A DNA stretch of 64,000 bases from Allomuricauda sp. GTDB lineage: Bacteria; Bacteroidota; Bacteroidia; Flavobacteriales; Flavobacteriaceae. The stretch is from positions 3,325,702 through 3,389,701 of the forward strand of contig CP051244.1 in assembly GCA_017795045.1 (NCBI GenBank), in the 5' to 3' direction. The notes beneath the pieces were generated by a model, which was given only the letters and a program-made list of their open reading frames with translations, did not search any database and had not been told where the DNA came from. The position numbers and the translations under genes were made by a program. Position 1 is the first letter of the stretch. Each line of letters opens with the position of its first letter. Of the stretch, positions 26,226-34,606 are shown piece by piece.

Positions 26226-27029
26226 ATGCCCAAAGTGAGCACCCCAAAGCAAAAAATATCAGCATTGATCATTACCTACAATGAAATGGGTTACATTGAA
26301 AAATGTATCGATTCCGTTTCATTTGCTGATGAAATCATCGTTGTTGACTCTTACAGCACTGATGGTACCTACGAGTATTTATTGGCACATCCCAAAGTAA
26401 GGGTCATCCAAAACCCTTTTGAGAATTTTACTGCACAAAAGTCATTCACCCTAAAACAGGCCAAAAATGATTGGGTCCTTTTTTTGGATGCTGATGAGGT
26501 AGTGACCCAAAAATTACAAAAGGAAATTACGGCCACCATTAATGACCCGGAAGCCTGCGAAGCCTATTGGTTTTATCGCAAGTTCATGTTCCAAAACACA
26601 CCACTTAATTTCAGTGGGTGGCAAACAGACAAAAACCATAGACTCTTCAGGAAAAGTAAAGTGCGTTTCACAGACAAAAAATTGGTGCATGAAACGTTGG
26701 AAGTGGATGGTTGTTCCGGTATCTTAAAAGAGAGGCTTACCCATTATTGCTATAAAAATTACGAAGATTATAAAGGTAAAATGCTAAAGTACGGACAGTT
26801 AAAGGCCAAAGAGGACTTTTACAAGGAAAAGCATTTTAACTATGTGCTCATGATCGTAAAACCTTTTTGGAAATTCTTCAACCACTACATTATAAGACTT
26901 GGTTTCTTGGATGGCAAAAAAGGCATCAAAATCTGTTACCTTAACGCCCTTGGTGTACTGGAAAGGTTCCGTGAGCTTAAACGATTGGAAAAGAAAAACG
27001 AATTGGCCTACTATTTGGTGATGCCATAG
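26226..27029 (+). CDS. GT2 glycosyltransferase, lipopolysaccharide-core (WaaE/KdtX-like) type
   Basis: A 267-residue cytoplasmic glycosyltransferase: SALIITYNEMGYIEKCIDSV, DEIIVVDSYSTDGT and the DxD motif LFLDADEVV, with a C-terminal part rich in aromatic and basic residues that may touch the membrane. The pattern resembles the LPS-core beta-1,4-glucosyltransferase family. Its 3' end overlaps the 3' end of the convergent GT2 gene by 19 bases. It belongs to a surface-glycan locus that continues with sialic-acid-type genes. Confidence 0.88.
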   Translation: MPKVSTPKQKISALIITYNEMGYIEKCIDSVSFADEIIVVDSYSTDGTYEYLLAHPKVRVIQNPFENFTAQKSFTLKQAKNDWVLFLDADEVVTQKLQKEITATINDPEACEAYWFYRKFMFQNTPLNFSGWQTDKNHRLFRKSKVRFTDKKLVHETLEVDGCSGILKERLTHYCYKNYEDYKGKMLKYGQLKAKEDFYKEKHFNYVLMIVKPFWKFFNHYIIRLGFLDGKKGIKICYLNALGVLERFRELKRLEKKNELAYYLVMP

Positions 27030-27823
27030 TGCGTCCAAACTGCCTTTTTGGACTTTGTCTCTTTTCGTATCAGTTGATTTTTAGCAATCGCCTCTGGTGT
27101 TTTATACCCTCTCTTATGGTCTAAATGCACACATACAGCACTATATCTTAGCTGTTTTGACTTTATTCCAAAATTGAAAAGACGCTCTCCCAATTCCCTG
27201 TCCTCACCGCCATATTGCATCCGCTCATCAAAACCATTGATGTTCAGTATATCTTTTTTCCATGCCGAGGAATTGTGACCATTCCAACTGGCATTGGTTG
27301 GTGTAATCGTATTCAAAAGCTTTGAGATAAACCCACTTGCTGTTAGTTTATTATTCTTAAAAGTCTTGGGAATACCCATCTCCTTCAACCATTGGATATT
27401 AAAACAGTTCTGTTTTTCAATATCCTCCAAAGTAATGGCCTTTGAAATGTTCATGGGCAGCATATAATACCCCCCAGAAATAAAATAACCTTGCTCTTTG
27501 TTGATGTAATGCACCTGCACAAAATCTTCCCTGGGAATACAATCCCCATCTGTCATGATGATGTATTCCGCATCGCAAACATCAATGGCCTTGTTCAGGA
27601 TTCTGCATTTCTGAAACCCTTCATCTTCTTGCCAAACATGCTTGATGTCATAAAAGACCTGCTCCCGCATTTCTTCTACCATCTGTTTCGTCTCGGGCCC
27701 CGAACCATCATCGGCCACTATAAGCTCAAAACCCCTGTATGTTTGGCAATTGAAACCCCATAGGACTTTTTTCAACCATTCCGGGTTATTGTAGGTACTT
27801 ACTATGACGCTTACCTGAATCAC
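27011..27823 (-). CDS. GT2 glycosyltransferase with galactosyltransferase-like C-terminal domain
   Basis: A 270-residue protein. The GT-A domain starts SVIVSTYNNPEWLKKVL, with DDGSGPETK and the metal motif MTDGDCIPREDF. Towards the C-terminus GFDERMQYGGEDRELGERL is the ED motif of the Glyco_transf_7C domain. The start is GTG at 27823, in line with a strong promoter; no ATG is near. Acceptor and donor are unknown. It is read away from the nonulosonate genes and shares their upstream region. Confidence 0.9.
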   Translation of the reverse strand: MIQVSVIVSTYNNPEWLKKVLWGFNCQTYRGFELIVADDGSGPETKQMVEEMREQVFYDIKHVWQEDEGFQKCRILNKAIDVCDAEYIIMTDGDCIPREDFVQVHYINKEQGYFISGGYYMLPMNISKAITLEDIEKQNCFNIQWLKEMGIPKTFKNNKLTASGFISKLLNTITPTNASWNGHNSSAWKKDILNINGFDERMQYGGEDRELGERLFNFGIKSKQLRYSAVCVHLDHKRGYKTPEAIAKNQLIRKETKSKKAVWTHYGITK

Positions 27824-27834
27824 TGAATATTGTT

Positions 27835-27842
27835 TACTTTTG
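27835..27842 (+). promoter_or_regulatory. Possible -7 element for the nonulosonate operon
   Basis: TACTTTTG on plus, 67 bases before the ATG at 27910. It is the mirror of the minus element at 27853-27860. No -33 TTG is clear. Confidence 0.4.
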
Positions 27843-27852
27843 AGTAATTTTA

Positions 27853-27882
27853 CAAAAGTAGTTTTTTGCCATTCATCTCCAA
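27853..27882 (-). promoter_or_regulatory. Promoter for the minus-strand GT2 gene
   Basis: On minus, TTG (27880-27882), 19 bases, TACTTTTG (27853-27860): a full -33/-7 pair. The GTG start is 29 bases further on. Confidence 0.7.
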
Positions 27883-27909
27883 TAAATTCCTCCTATTAAT
27901 CTGACCCGT

Positions 27910-28953
27910 ATGTCCAGAACCTATGTGGGATCTACCATATATCATATTTATCTTGCACTCCTGCATATCCTGAAAGATTCGAGATACGAAACGCATAATC
28001 TAGGGGAAAATCTTCTTTTTTTGGTGGAAAGCACACCCATGATCGAAACCCTTATCCCCAACCTAAAAAAGCACTTTTTCCGGGACGTCCATATCATATC
28101 GGAACGAAAAGACCATGTGTCCGACCTCGGAAAATTCAATTATTCATTCCGAAGGAAACAAAAACTCATTCCCTACTTGGAATCCAAACACCCTGTTCTC
28201 GCCAAGGAAAAGCCCTTTATCCAAAATTCGGACATCTATCTGTGCGATACCGATTCGTCCAAAAGTTATTTTCTCTACGAGTTTGGCAAAAAAGACCTCA
28301 ACATGATAGAGGATGGGGCACGCACCTATAGCCAGCGGCACAGTGGTTTTGAACAATTCATAAAGACCTATCTTACCAAGACGCCCATTGGTGGTGGTTT
28401 TGATAAAGAGATAAAGACCATTTTTGCCCAATTCCCTGAAAAGTTACCTGCCCCACTCCCCAAAAAAGCTGTGGAGTTGAACATCAAAAAAGAGGTGGCT
28501 AAGCTGGATGAAAAAACCAAACAGGAAATTTTCTCCATTTTTCTACCGGAAAATGCCTTTGCCATCAAAGGGGACAACAATGCACTGATTCTAACCCAAC
28601 CTATATCCGAAGACAGGGTCATAAAGAACGAGGCAGAGAAAATAGCCATCTACAGGGATGTGATATCAAAGGTGCCTTCGGGCATGAACATCATTTTGAA
28701 AACCCATCCAAGAGAGACCACCCAATACAAAGAACATTTTAAGGACATTACCGTGTTACCCGCCCTTTTCCCTATAGAAATATTGGGCCTGCGGGAAGGT
28801 TTTTTCTTTGAACAGGGCTATACCCTATTTTCCACTGCACTCTCCAATTTGGAAATTGTTAAGCACAGATTTTTTCTGGGCAAGGATTATTTGGATAAAT
28901 TTACCGTTAAAGCAACCAAGAACCTGATAAAGAACATGAACGTTCATCCATAG
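27910..28953 (+). CDS. Predicted bacterial sialyltransferase (GT52/GT38-like)
   Basis: A 347-residue cytoplasmic protein of two Rossmann-like halves. Three spaced motifs fit those reported for bacterial sialyltransferases: an acidic D/E-D/E-G motif as EDG at 134-136, an HP motif as KTHPRE (H266, P267), and a Ser-Thr pair as FSTALSN (S308, T309). The gene is followed 10 bases later by a CMP-nonulosonate synthetase and then by NeuB, which would make its donor. The motif match is mine by eye. The acceptor and the linkage are unknown. Confidence 0.75.
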   Translation: MSRTYVGSTIYHIYLALLHILKDSRYETHNLGENLLFLVESTPMIETLIPNLKKHFFRDVHIISERKDHVSDLGKFNYSFRRKQKLIPYLESKHPVLAKEKPFIQNSDIYLCDTDSSKSYFLYEFGKKDLNMIEDGARTYSQRHSGFEQFIKTYLTKTPIGGGFDKEIKTIFAQFPEKLPAPLPKKAVELNIKKEVAKLDEKTKQEIFSIFLPENAFAIKGDNNALILTQPISEDRVIKNEAEKIAIYRDVISKVPSGMNIILKTHPRETTQYKEHFKDITVLPALFPIEILGLREGFFFEQGYTLFSTALSNLEIVKHRFFLGKDYLDKFTVKATKNLIKNMNVHP

Positions 28954-28962
28954 CATTCAGTT

Positions 28963-30135
28963 ATGTCACAAAAAAGCATCGGATTCATACCACTACGAAA
29001 AAACTCAAAGGGCATCCCCGGCAAGAACAAAAAGAAATTGTTGGGCAGACCCTTGTTCACTTGGGTATTGACAGAAGCCATCTTCTCAAACCTTGACGAG
29101 GTCTATGTCTTTACCGATGACGATGACATCATCGATTACATTTCCCAGCATTTTAAATGGGCCCCAAAGGTAAAACCCCTGAAACGCTCCGATGAAAATG
29201 CCTCGGATACTGCTTCCACCGAAGCAGCCATGTTGGAATTTTGTGAGTCCGAACAGATTGATTTTGATGTTTTCTGCCTATTGCAGGCCACATCGCCCCT
29301 TACCAAAAGGAGCGACATCAACGCGGCCTTGGCCCAATTGGACAATGGAGGTTTTGATGCTGTCCTCAGTGTAGTGAATACACACCGTTTCACTTGGTCC
29401 AAAGATGGAAAACCGTTGAACTACGACTTCAAAGCAAGACCAAGACGACAGGATTTTGATGGATTTCTTATTGAAAATGGCGCGGTCTACTGTACCCACA
29501 AAGCAGCCCTTCTGGAGTCCAAAAACAGGTTGAGCGGCTCCATTGGCCTTATTGAAATGCATGAAGAAACTTTGGTGGAGATTGATTCCGAAACCGACTT
29601 TCAGATTATTGAGCAATTACTGATTTCCCATTTCAAATCCAACAAATCCGCCCAACGCATCAACCACTTTATTTTAGATGTGGATGGTGTTTTCACGGAC
29701 GGCAGTGTCACCTTCAACAAAGAAGGGGAATTTTCCAAACGCTTTGACATGCGCGATGGCATGGGATTGGAAGTATTGCGCGAGCATGGGGTCAATGTCA
29801 TGGTCATGACCTCAGAAAATTCACAAGTAGTGGGTCAGCGCATGAAAAAATTGAAGATAGCGGATACCTTTTTGGGTATAAAGGACAAATATTCGTTTCT
29901 GGAACACCTCTTTTCGGAAAGAAATATCTCCCCAAAGGAGATTGCCTATATTGGGGACGACGTAAACGATTGGAGCAACATTCTAAGGGCCGGCTGGTCC
30001 TTTTGCCCCTCAAACGCAACCAAACATATCAAACACCATGCAGATATGGTCTTAAAGAACAAATCTGCGCAAGGTGCCATTCGCGAGGCTTGCGAATTTA
30101 TCATCAACTATAATCTAAGATTCAATGACCTATAA
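28963..30135 (+). CDS. neuA: Fusion of CMP-nonulosonate synthetase and KdsC-like HAD phosphatase
   Basis: A 390-residue two-domain protein. Residues 1-225 form a CMP-sugar synthetase of the NeuA kind (FIPLRKNSKGIPGKNKK at 8-24 for CTP binding; LLQATSPLTKRSDI; FLIENGAVY). Residues 232-385 form a C0-type HAD phosphatase (FILDVDGVFTDGSV with D239 and D241; MTSENS; AYIGDDVNDW). Animal CMAS has the same domain order. An active phosphatase would imply a 9-phosphate intermediate, as in KDN or Neu5Ac made from a hexose 6-phosphate. It overlaps neuB by 11 bases. Confidence 0.9.
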   Translation: MSQKSIGFIPLRKNSKGIPGKNKKKLLGRPLFTWVLTEAIFSNLDEVYVFTDDDDIIDYISQHFKWAPKVKPLKRSDENASDTASTEAAMLEFCESEQIDFDVFCLLQATSPLTKRSDINAALAQLDNGGFDAVLSVVNTHRFTWSKDGKPLNYDFKARPRRQDFDGFLIENGAVYCTHKAALLESKNRLSGSIGLIEMHEETLVEIDSETDFQIIEQLLISHFKSNKSAQRINHFILDVDGVFTDGSVTFNKEGEFSKRFDMRDGMGLEVLREHGVNVMVMTSENSQVVGQRMKKLKIADTFLGIKDKYSFLEHLFSERNISPKEIAYIGDDVNDWSNILRAGWSFCPSNATKHIKHHADMVLKNKSAQGAIREACEFIINYNLRFNDL

Positions 30136-30994
30136 AGAACCCTATATCATTGCCGAAATCGGATGCAATCACAAAGGCGACATGAAAATCGCCAAGGAGT
30201 TGATCAACATGGCCAAAATTTTTGGCAATGCCAATGCGGTAAAATTCCAAAAGCGGAACAATAAAGAATTACTGACCGAGGCGCAGTACAATGCCCCCCA
30301 CCCCAATCCCATCAATTCTTATGGGGATACTTATGGGGCACACCGAGAATTTTTGGAGTTCGATGTGGACCAACACCAAGAATTGAAAGACTATTGCGAA
30401 GAAGTAGGTATTACCTACTCCACTTCCGTTTGGGAAACCACCTCCGCCAAGGAGATTGCCGGATTGAACCCGGATTTTATAAAAATCCCATCCGCCTGCA
30501 ACAACAATTTTGAGATGTTGGGATGGTTGTGCGATAATTACCATGGGGAAATCCATATCTCAACGGGAATGACTACCAAGGACGAAATCAAAATACTTGT
30601 GGACTTTTTTGATGAGCGAGGTAGAGGCAAAGACTTGGTCGTCTACAATTGTACCTCGGGCTATCCCGTCCCTTTTGAGGATGTCTGCCTCTTGGATATT
30701 TTAACCCTTCAGGAAAAATATGGCGACAAGGTAAAAAGCATCGGGTTTTCTGGGCACCACTTGGGAATTGCCATAGATGTTTCCGCCTATACTCTGGGCG
30801 CCCATGTCATTGAACGGCATTTTACCCTTGACCGGACCTGGAAAGGTACCGACCATGCCGCCTCCTTGGAGCCTATGGGACTTCGCAAACTGTGTAGGGA
30901 CCTCAGGGCCACCCACAAAGCATTGACCTACAAACAAAAAGACATTCTGGATATTGAAAGCGTTCAGCGCGAAAAGTTGAAATACAAAAAATAA
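30125..30994 (+). CDS. neuB: N-acetylneuraminate/nonulosonate synthase, short form without SAF domain
   Basis: A 289-residue TIM-barrel enzyme that condenses PEP with an N-acyl hexosamine or hexose phosphate. Recognisable are YIIAEIGCNHKGDMKIAKEL, AVKFQKR (40-44), STSVWE, FIKIPSACNNNFEML, HISTGMTT and GFSGHHLGIA. The protein ends at EKLKYKK and has no C-terminal antifreeze-like SAF domain, which in typical NeuB (about 340-350 residues) closes the partner's active site. The stop abuts the tsaC start (TAAATG). Which sugar is made depends on the substrate, which sequence does not reveal. Confidence 0.9.
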   Translation: MTYKEPYIIAEIGCNHKGDMKIAKELINMAKIFGNANAVKFQKRNNKELLTEAQYNAPHPNPINSYGDTYGAHREFLEFDVDQHQELKDYCEEVGITYSTSVWETTSAKEIAGLNPDFIKIPSACNNNFEMLGWLCDNYHGEIHISTGMTTKDEIKILVDFFDERGRGKDLVVYNCTSGYPVPFEDVCLLDILTLQEKYGDKVKSIGFSGHHLGIAIDVSAYTLGAHVIERHFTLDRTWKGTDHAASLEPMGLRKLCRDLRATHKALTYKQKDILDIESVQREKLKYKK

Positions 30995-31567
30995 ATGGGT
31001 GCCGATTTTAATGAAGAGCTGCAAAAATGCTTCGAAGTTCTGAAGCAAGGCGGACTGATTCTTTACCCCACCGATACTGTTTGGGGCATTGGTTGCGACG
31101 CCACCAACCCTGAAGCCGTCCAGAAAGTATATGCCCTTAAAAACAGGGAAGACAGCAAGGCCCTTATTTGCCTTGTGGCCAATCAGGCGATGTTGGAGCG
31201 CCATGTAAAAGAAGTCCCCGAAGTGGCCTATGACATTATGGATTTGGCCACCAAACCCACAACCATTGTATTTGATGAGCCCATTGGTGTGGCCCAAAAC
31301 CTGATAGCTGAAGACAATACCTTGGCCATACGGGTGGCTTCGGACAAGTTTTGCCAATACCTCATCAATAAATTTAGAAAGCCCATTGTATCCACATCGG
31401 CCAATATTTCCGGGGAACCCACTCCAAAACGGTTCAAGGATATCGGCCCTGAAATTTTAAAAGGAGTGGACTATGTGGTAAATTTGCCGGACGAAAACAA
31501 AGATCCTTCCCCATCATCCATTATAAAATTGGGCAATGACGGGCAGGTGAAGGTAATCCGGGAATAA
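30995..31567 (+). CDS. tsaC: L-threonylcarbamoyladenylate synthase (Sua5/YrdC/TsaC)
   Basis: A 190-residue YrdC-fold enzyme that makes threonylcarbamoyl-AMP for the t6A modification of tRNAs reading ANN codons. GGLILYPTDTVWGIGCDATN, KNREDSKALICLV, TTIVFDEP, AIRVASDKFCQYL and IVSTSANISGEPTP are the family blocks. It is the short TsaC form without the Sua5 C-terminal domain. It starts directly after neuB and ends one base before cca, so housekeeping tRNA genes ride in the glycan operon. Confidence 0.95.
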   Translation: MGADFNEELQKCFEVLKQGGLILYPTDTVWGIGCDATNPEAVQKVYALKNREDSKALICLVANQAMLERHVKEVPEVAYDIMDLATKPTTIVFDEPIGVAQNLIAEDNTLAIRVASDKFCQYLINKFRKPIVSTSANISGEPTPKRFKDIGPEILKGVDYVVNLPDENKDPSPSSIIKLGNDGQVKVIRE

Positions 31568-31568
31568 A

Positions 31569-32999
31569 ATGACGCAAGAATTCCACACAGAGGCCATACA
31601 ACATCCTATTTTTCAGCTTATTGGAGAAGCTTCCGATGAACTGGGTGTGGACTCCTATGTGATTGGTGGATATGTCCGTGATTACTTTTTAAACCGAAAA
31701 ACCCCCAAGGACATTGATATTGTTGCCGTAGGCAGTGGAATTCAGCTCGCCAAAGCAGTGGCCAAAAAATTAAAAGGACGACCGGACATCTCGGTTTTCA
31801 AGAATTTTGGGACGGCCATGATCAAACACAAGGATTTGGAACTGGAGTTTGTGGGTGCCCGAAAAGAAAGCTACCACCGGGACAGTAGAAAACCCATAGT
31901 GGAAGATGGCACTTTGGAGGATGACCAGAACCGACGTGATTTTACCATCAACGCTATGGCTCTGGCACTGAACAAAAACAATTTTGGGCAACTTCTGGAC
32001 CCTTTTGACGGACTGGCCGATTTGGACAGGAAAATCATCCGGACCCCTTTGGAGCCCGGCATCACTTATTCCGATGACCCTTTGCGTATGATGCGGGCCA
32101 TCCGGTTTGCCTCCCAACTGCATTTTACCATAGAATTGAAATCGCTCCAAGCCATTTCGGAAAACCAAGAACGTATCAAGATTGTTTCCGGGGAGCGCAT
32201 TGTGGACGAACTTCATAAAATATTGCTCAGTGAAAAACCATCCGTAGGTCTTTCGTTGATGCACAAAACAGGACTCTTGCCCATTATACTTCCAGAATTA
32301 ACGGCTTTGCAGGGCATAGAGGAAATTGAAGGGCAGCGCCACAAGGACAATTTCTGGCATACCTTGGAAGTGGTGGACAATATTTCTGAAACCACAGACA
32401 ACCTCTGGTTGCGATGGGCGGCTCTTCTGCACGACATTGGAAAGGCACCCACAAAAAAGTTCCATAAAAAAATCGGGTGGACCTTCCACGCCCACGAATT
32501 TGTGGGGTCCAAAATGGTTTACAAACTCTTCAAGCGTTTGCGGATGCCCTTGAACGAAAAAATGAAGTTTGTACAAAAAATGGTCTTGATGAGTTCCAGG
32601 CCCATCGTTCTGGCCGAAGACCATGTTACCGATTCCGCGGTACGGCGATTGGTATTTGACGCCGGCGATCATGTAGATGACCTTATGACCCTCTGCGAAG
32701 CGGACATCACCACCAAAAATCCCAAGAAACAAAGAAGGTACAAGAACAATTTTCAGATTGTCCGTCAAAAAATAGTGGAAGTGGAAGAACGGGACCATAT
32801 CCGTAATTTCCAGCCCCCGGTTTCCGGCGAGGAGATCATGAAAACCTTCAACCTAAAGCCCTCCAAGGAAATCGGCATCATCAAAGAAGCCATTAAGGAA
32901 GCCATTTTGGAAGGTGAAATTCCCAATGAATATGAGGCCGCTTACCAGTTTATGCTGGAAAAAGGCAAAAAAATGAACTTAAAAGTCCAATCGGAATGA
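31569..32999 (+). CDS. cca: CCA tRNA nucleotidyltransferase with HD domain
   Basis: A 476-residue class II nucleotidyltransferase that adds or repairs the CCA end of tRNA. The head domain has SYVIGGYVRDYFLNR and the DxD motif KDIDIVAVG; RRDFTINAMAL and DDPLRMMRAIRFASQL follow. The HD domain shows LHDIGKAPTKKF. The stop overlaps the ctaA start by four bases (ATGA). Confidence 0.96.
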   Translation: MTQEFHTEAIQHPIFQLIGEASDELGVDSYVIGGYVRDYFLNRKTPKDIDIVAVGSGIQLAKAVAKKLKGRPDISVFKNFGTAMIKHKDLELEFVGARKESYHRDSRKPIVEDGTLEDDQNRRDFTINAMALALNKNNFGQLLDPFDGLADLDRKIIRTPLEPGITYSDDPLRMMRAIRFASQLHFTIELKSLQAISENQERIKIVSGERIVDELHKILLSEKPSVGLSLMHKTGLLPIILPELTALQGIEEIEGQRHKDNFWHTLEVVDNISETTDNLWLRWAALLHDIGKAPTKKFHKKIGWTFHAHEFVGSKMVYKLFKRLRMPLNEKMKFVQKMVLMSSRPIVLAEDHVTDSAVRRLVFDAGDHVDDLMTLCEADITTKNPKKQRRYKNNFQIVRQKIVEVEERDHIRNFQPPVSGEEIMKTFNLKPSKEIGIIKEAIKEAILEGEIPNEYEAAYQFMLEKGKKMNLKVQSE

Positions 33000-34009
33000 A
33001 AATGAACAAAGCTGTGGTGTATTGGTTGTTGACGGGCTGTGCGCTCATTTTTGTGATGGTATTGGTAGGCGGAATTACCCGGCTCACCCATTCCGGATTG
33101 TCCATATCGGATTATAAATTGATCCATGGTACCCTTCCTCCCATGAACGAGCAAGAGTGGCAAGAAGCTTTTGACCTTTATAAGCAGTATCCAGAGTACC
33201 AAAAATTGAATTCCCATTTTGATCTGGAGGATTTTAAGGACATCTACTTTTGGGAATGGCTGCACCGCTTTATTGGAAGGTTTATTGGAATGGTCTTTAT
33301 AATACCGTTCCTTTATTTTCTGTTCACCAAAAAACTGGACCGGCCAACCATTAAAAAATGTTTGATTCTCTTGTTTTTAGGTGGATTTCAAGGCTTTTTG
33401 GGTTGGTATATGGTAAAAAGCGGATTGGTGGACCACCCCGATGTTTCACATTTCAGGTTGGCGTCCCACCTCACCATGGCCTTCCTTACCTTTGCATTTA
33501 GCCTTTGGGTGGCCTTGGACCTGATCTACCCCACTAAAAAAGAAATCAACCGCAGTATACGGAACCTTATCCGGATTGGATATGTGATCCTGTTGCTCCA
33601 AATCATCTGGGGTGCCTTTGTGGCCGGATTGGACGCTGGTTTTATCCACAACCATTGGCCCATGATGAGTGAGGGAAAATTGATGCACGAGACCGTTTAC
33701 ATAGAACATCAACCTGTAATCAAAAACTTTTTTGAAGGTAAGAGTGGCGTGCAGTTCGTGCACCGCTACTTGGCCTACATTGTAGTTGGATTTATAGCGC
33801 TTATTTGGTTCAAAACCCGAAAAGTGGAACGCACACCCCTACAGGAAAAAGGATTGAAACTGTTATTGACCTTGGTCGGTTTGCAATTTGTTCTGGGGGT
33901 ACTTACCCTGATATATGCGGTTCCCCTATGGTTGGGCATTGCGCACCAGATCGGAGCATTTTTCCTATTGGCGGCCATGACCTTTACCTTGCATCGGTTC
34001 ACCAAATAA
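32996..34009 (+). CDS. ctaA: Heme A synthase (COX15/CtaA)
   Basis: A 337-residue membrane enzyme with about eight helices that oxidises heme O to heme A for cytochrome c oxidase. GGITRLTHSGLSISDYK, the His-bearing FWEWLHRFIGRFIG and FRLASHLTMAF, the symmetrical second half with VQFVHRYLAYI and LGIAHQIGAFFLL match the family. The start at 32996 shares ATGA with the cca stop. No ctaB is nearby. Confidence 0.95.
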   Translation: MKMNKAVVYWLLTGCALIFVMVLVGGITRLTHSGLSISDYKLIHGTLPPMNEQEWQEAFDLYKQYPEYQKLNSHFDLEDFKDIYFWEWLHRFIGRFIGMVFIIPFLYFLFTKKLDRPTIKKCLILLFLGGFQGFLGWYMVKSGLVDHPDVSHFRLASHLTMAFLTFAFSLWVALDLIYPTKKEINRSIRNLIRIGYVILLLQIIWGAFVAGLDAGFIHNHWPMMSEGKLMHETVYIEHQPVIKNFFEGKSGVQFVHRYLAYIVVGFIALIWFKTRKVERTPLQEKGLKLLLTLVGLQFVLGVLTLIYAVPLWLGIAHQIGAFFLLAAMTFTLHRFTK

Positions 34010-34022
34010 CACCTATTTGTCG

Positions 34023-34030
34023 TAAATTTG
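34023..34030 (+). promoter_or_regulatory. -7 element for the gene at 34053
   Basis: TAAATTTG on plus, 22 bases before the ATG. Confidence 0.55.
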
Positions 34031-34052
34031 TGCCCACTCTAAAATTTTTTGG

Positions 34053-34553
34053 ATGATTTATAAAATCAGGATTATTCTTGATGCTGAGGAAGATATCTTC
34101 AGGGACATTGAAATTGAGGATAACAATACGTTGGAAGAATTTCACAATGCCATAACCCAAGCCTTTGGTTTTGAGGGCGGTGAAATGGCCTCTTTTTATA
34201 CCTGTGACGAGGAATGGAACCAAGATGAGGAAATCGCCTTGTTTGATATGAGCGAGAACGGTTCCGACGTCCGGTTGATGAATGAAACCGCACTGGATGA
34301 TGTCATGACCGAAAAAAACCCAAAGATGATCTACGTGTACGACTTTTTCAGCATGTGGACCTTTTTTGTGGAATTGGCCGATATTGTGGACAAGGAAGAC
34401 GGAAGAATTTATCCCAATGTCCTCTTCAGTTTTGGGGAACTCCCTGATTCGCCCCCAGAAAAAAAGTTTGAATCTGACCCTGATGCTTCCGTTGATTTTG
34501 ACAATCTTCTGGACAGTTATGACGACATGGATTTTGACGAAAACTGGAACTAA
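34053..34553 (+). CDS. Plasmid pRiA4b ORF-3-like (IS1096 TnpR-like passenger) family protein
   Basis: A 166-residue acidic protein: MIYKIRIILDAEEDIFRDIEI, the helix NTLEEFHNAITQAFGFE, and FYTCDEEW match the start of the pRiA4b ORF-3 family, in which KIxLxxxxPxxWRxxxV is typical. The second half is shortened and ends in an Asp/Glu-rich tail (YDDMDFDENWN). The family name comes from a plasmid and an IS passenger gene, but no mobile element is seen here. Function unknown. Confidence 0.75.
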   Translation: MIYKIRIILDAEEDIFRDIEIEDNNTLEEFHNAITQAFGFEGGEMASFYTCDEEWNQDEEIALFDMSENGSDVRLMNETALDDVMTEKNPKMIYVYDFFSMWTFFVELADIVDKEDGRIYPNVLFSFGELPDSPPEKKFESDPDASVDFDNLLDSYDDMDFDENWN

Positions 34554-34560
34554 CAACCCC

Positions 34561-34600
34561 TAACTCCTAACTCCTAACTCCTAACTCCTAACTCCTAACT
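34561..34600. repeat. 7-nt tandem repeat (TAACTCC), 5.7 copies
   Basis: Five exact copies of TAACTCC plus TAACT fill 40 bases between the stop at 34553 and the ATG at 34607. The array ends six bases before the start codon. Loss or gain of units by slippage would move the start codon relative to any upstream promoter without touching a reading frame. Confidence 0.95.
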
Positions 34601-34606
34601 TAAAAA

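Noticed and set aside
25977..26252. A 91-codon minus frame between dapD and the GT2 gene
   Set aside because: It crosses the dapD hairpin and the GT2 promoter and start; hydrophobic only because of T-rich DNA.
34053..34553. Mobile element, because the protein family is named after a plasmid and an IS passenger gene
   Set aside because: No transposase, inverted ends or target duplications are present near it.
34561..34600. The 7-nt repeat as a CRISPR array or telomere-like repeat
   Set aside because: Units are too short and have no spacers. It is a simple tandem repeat.
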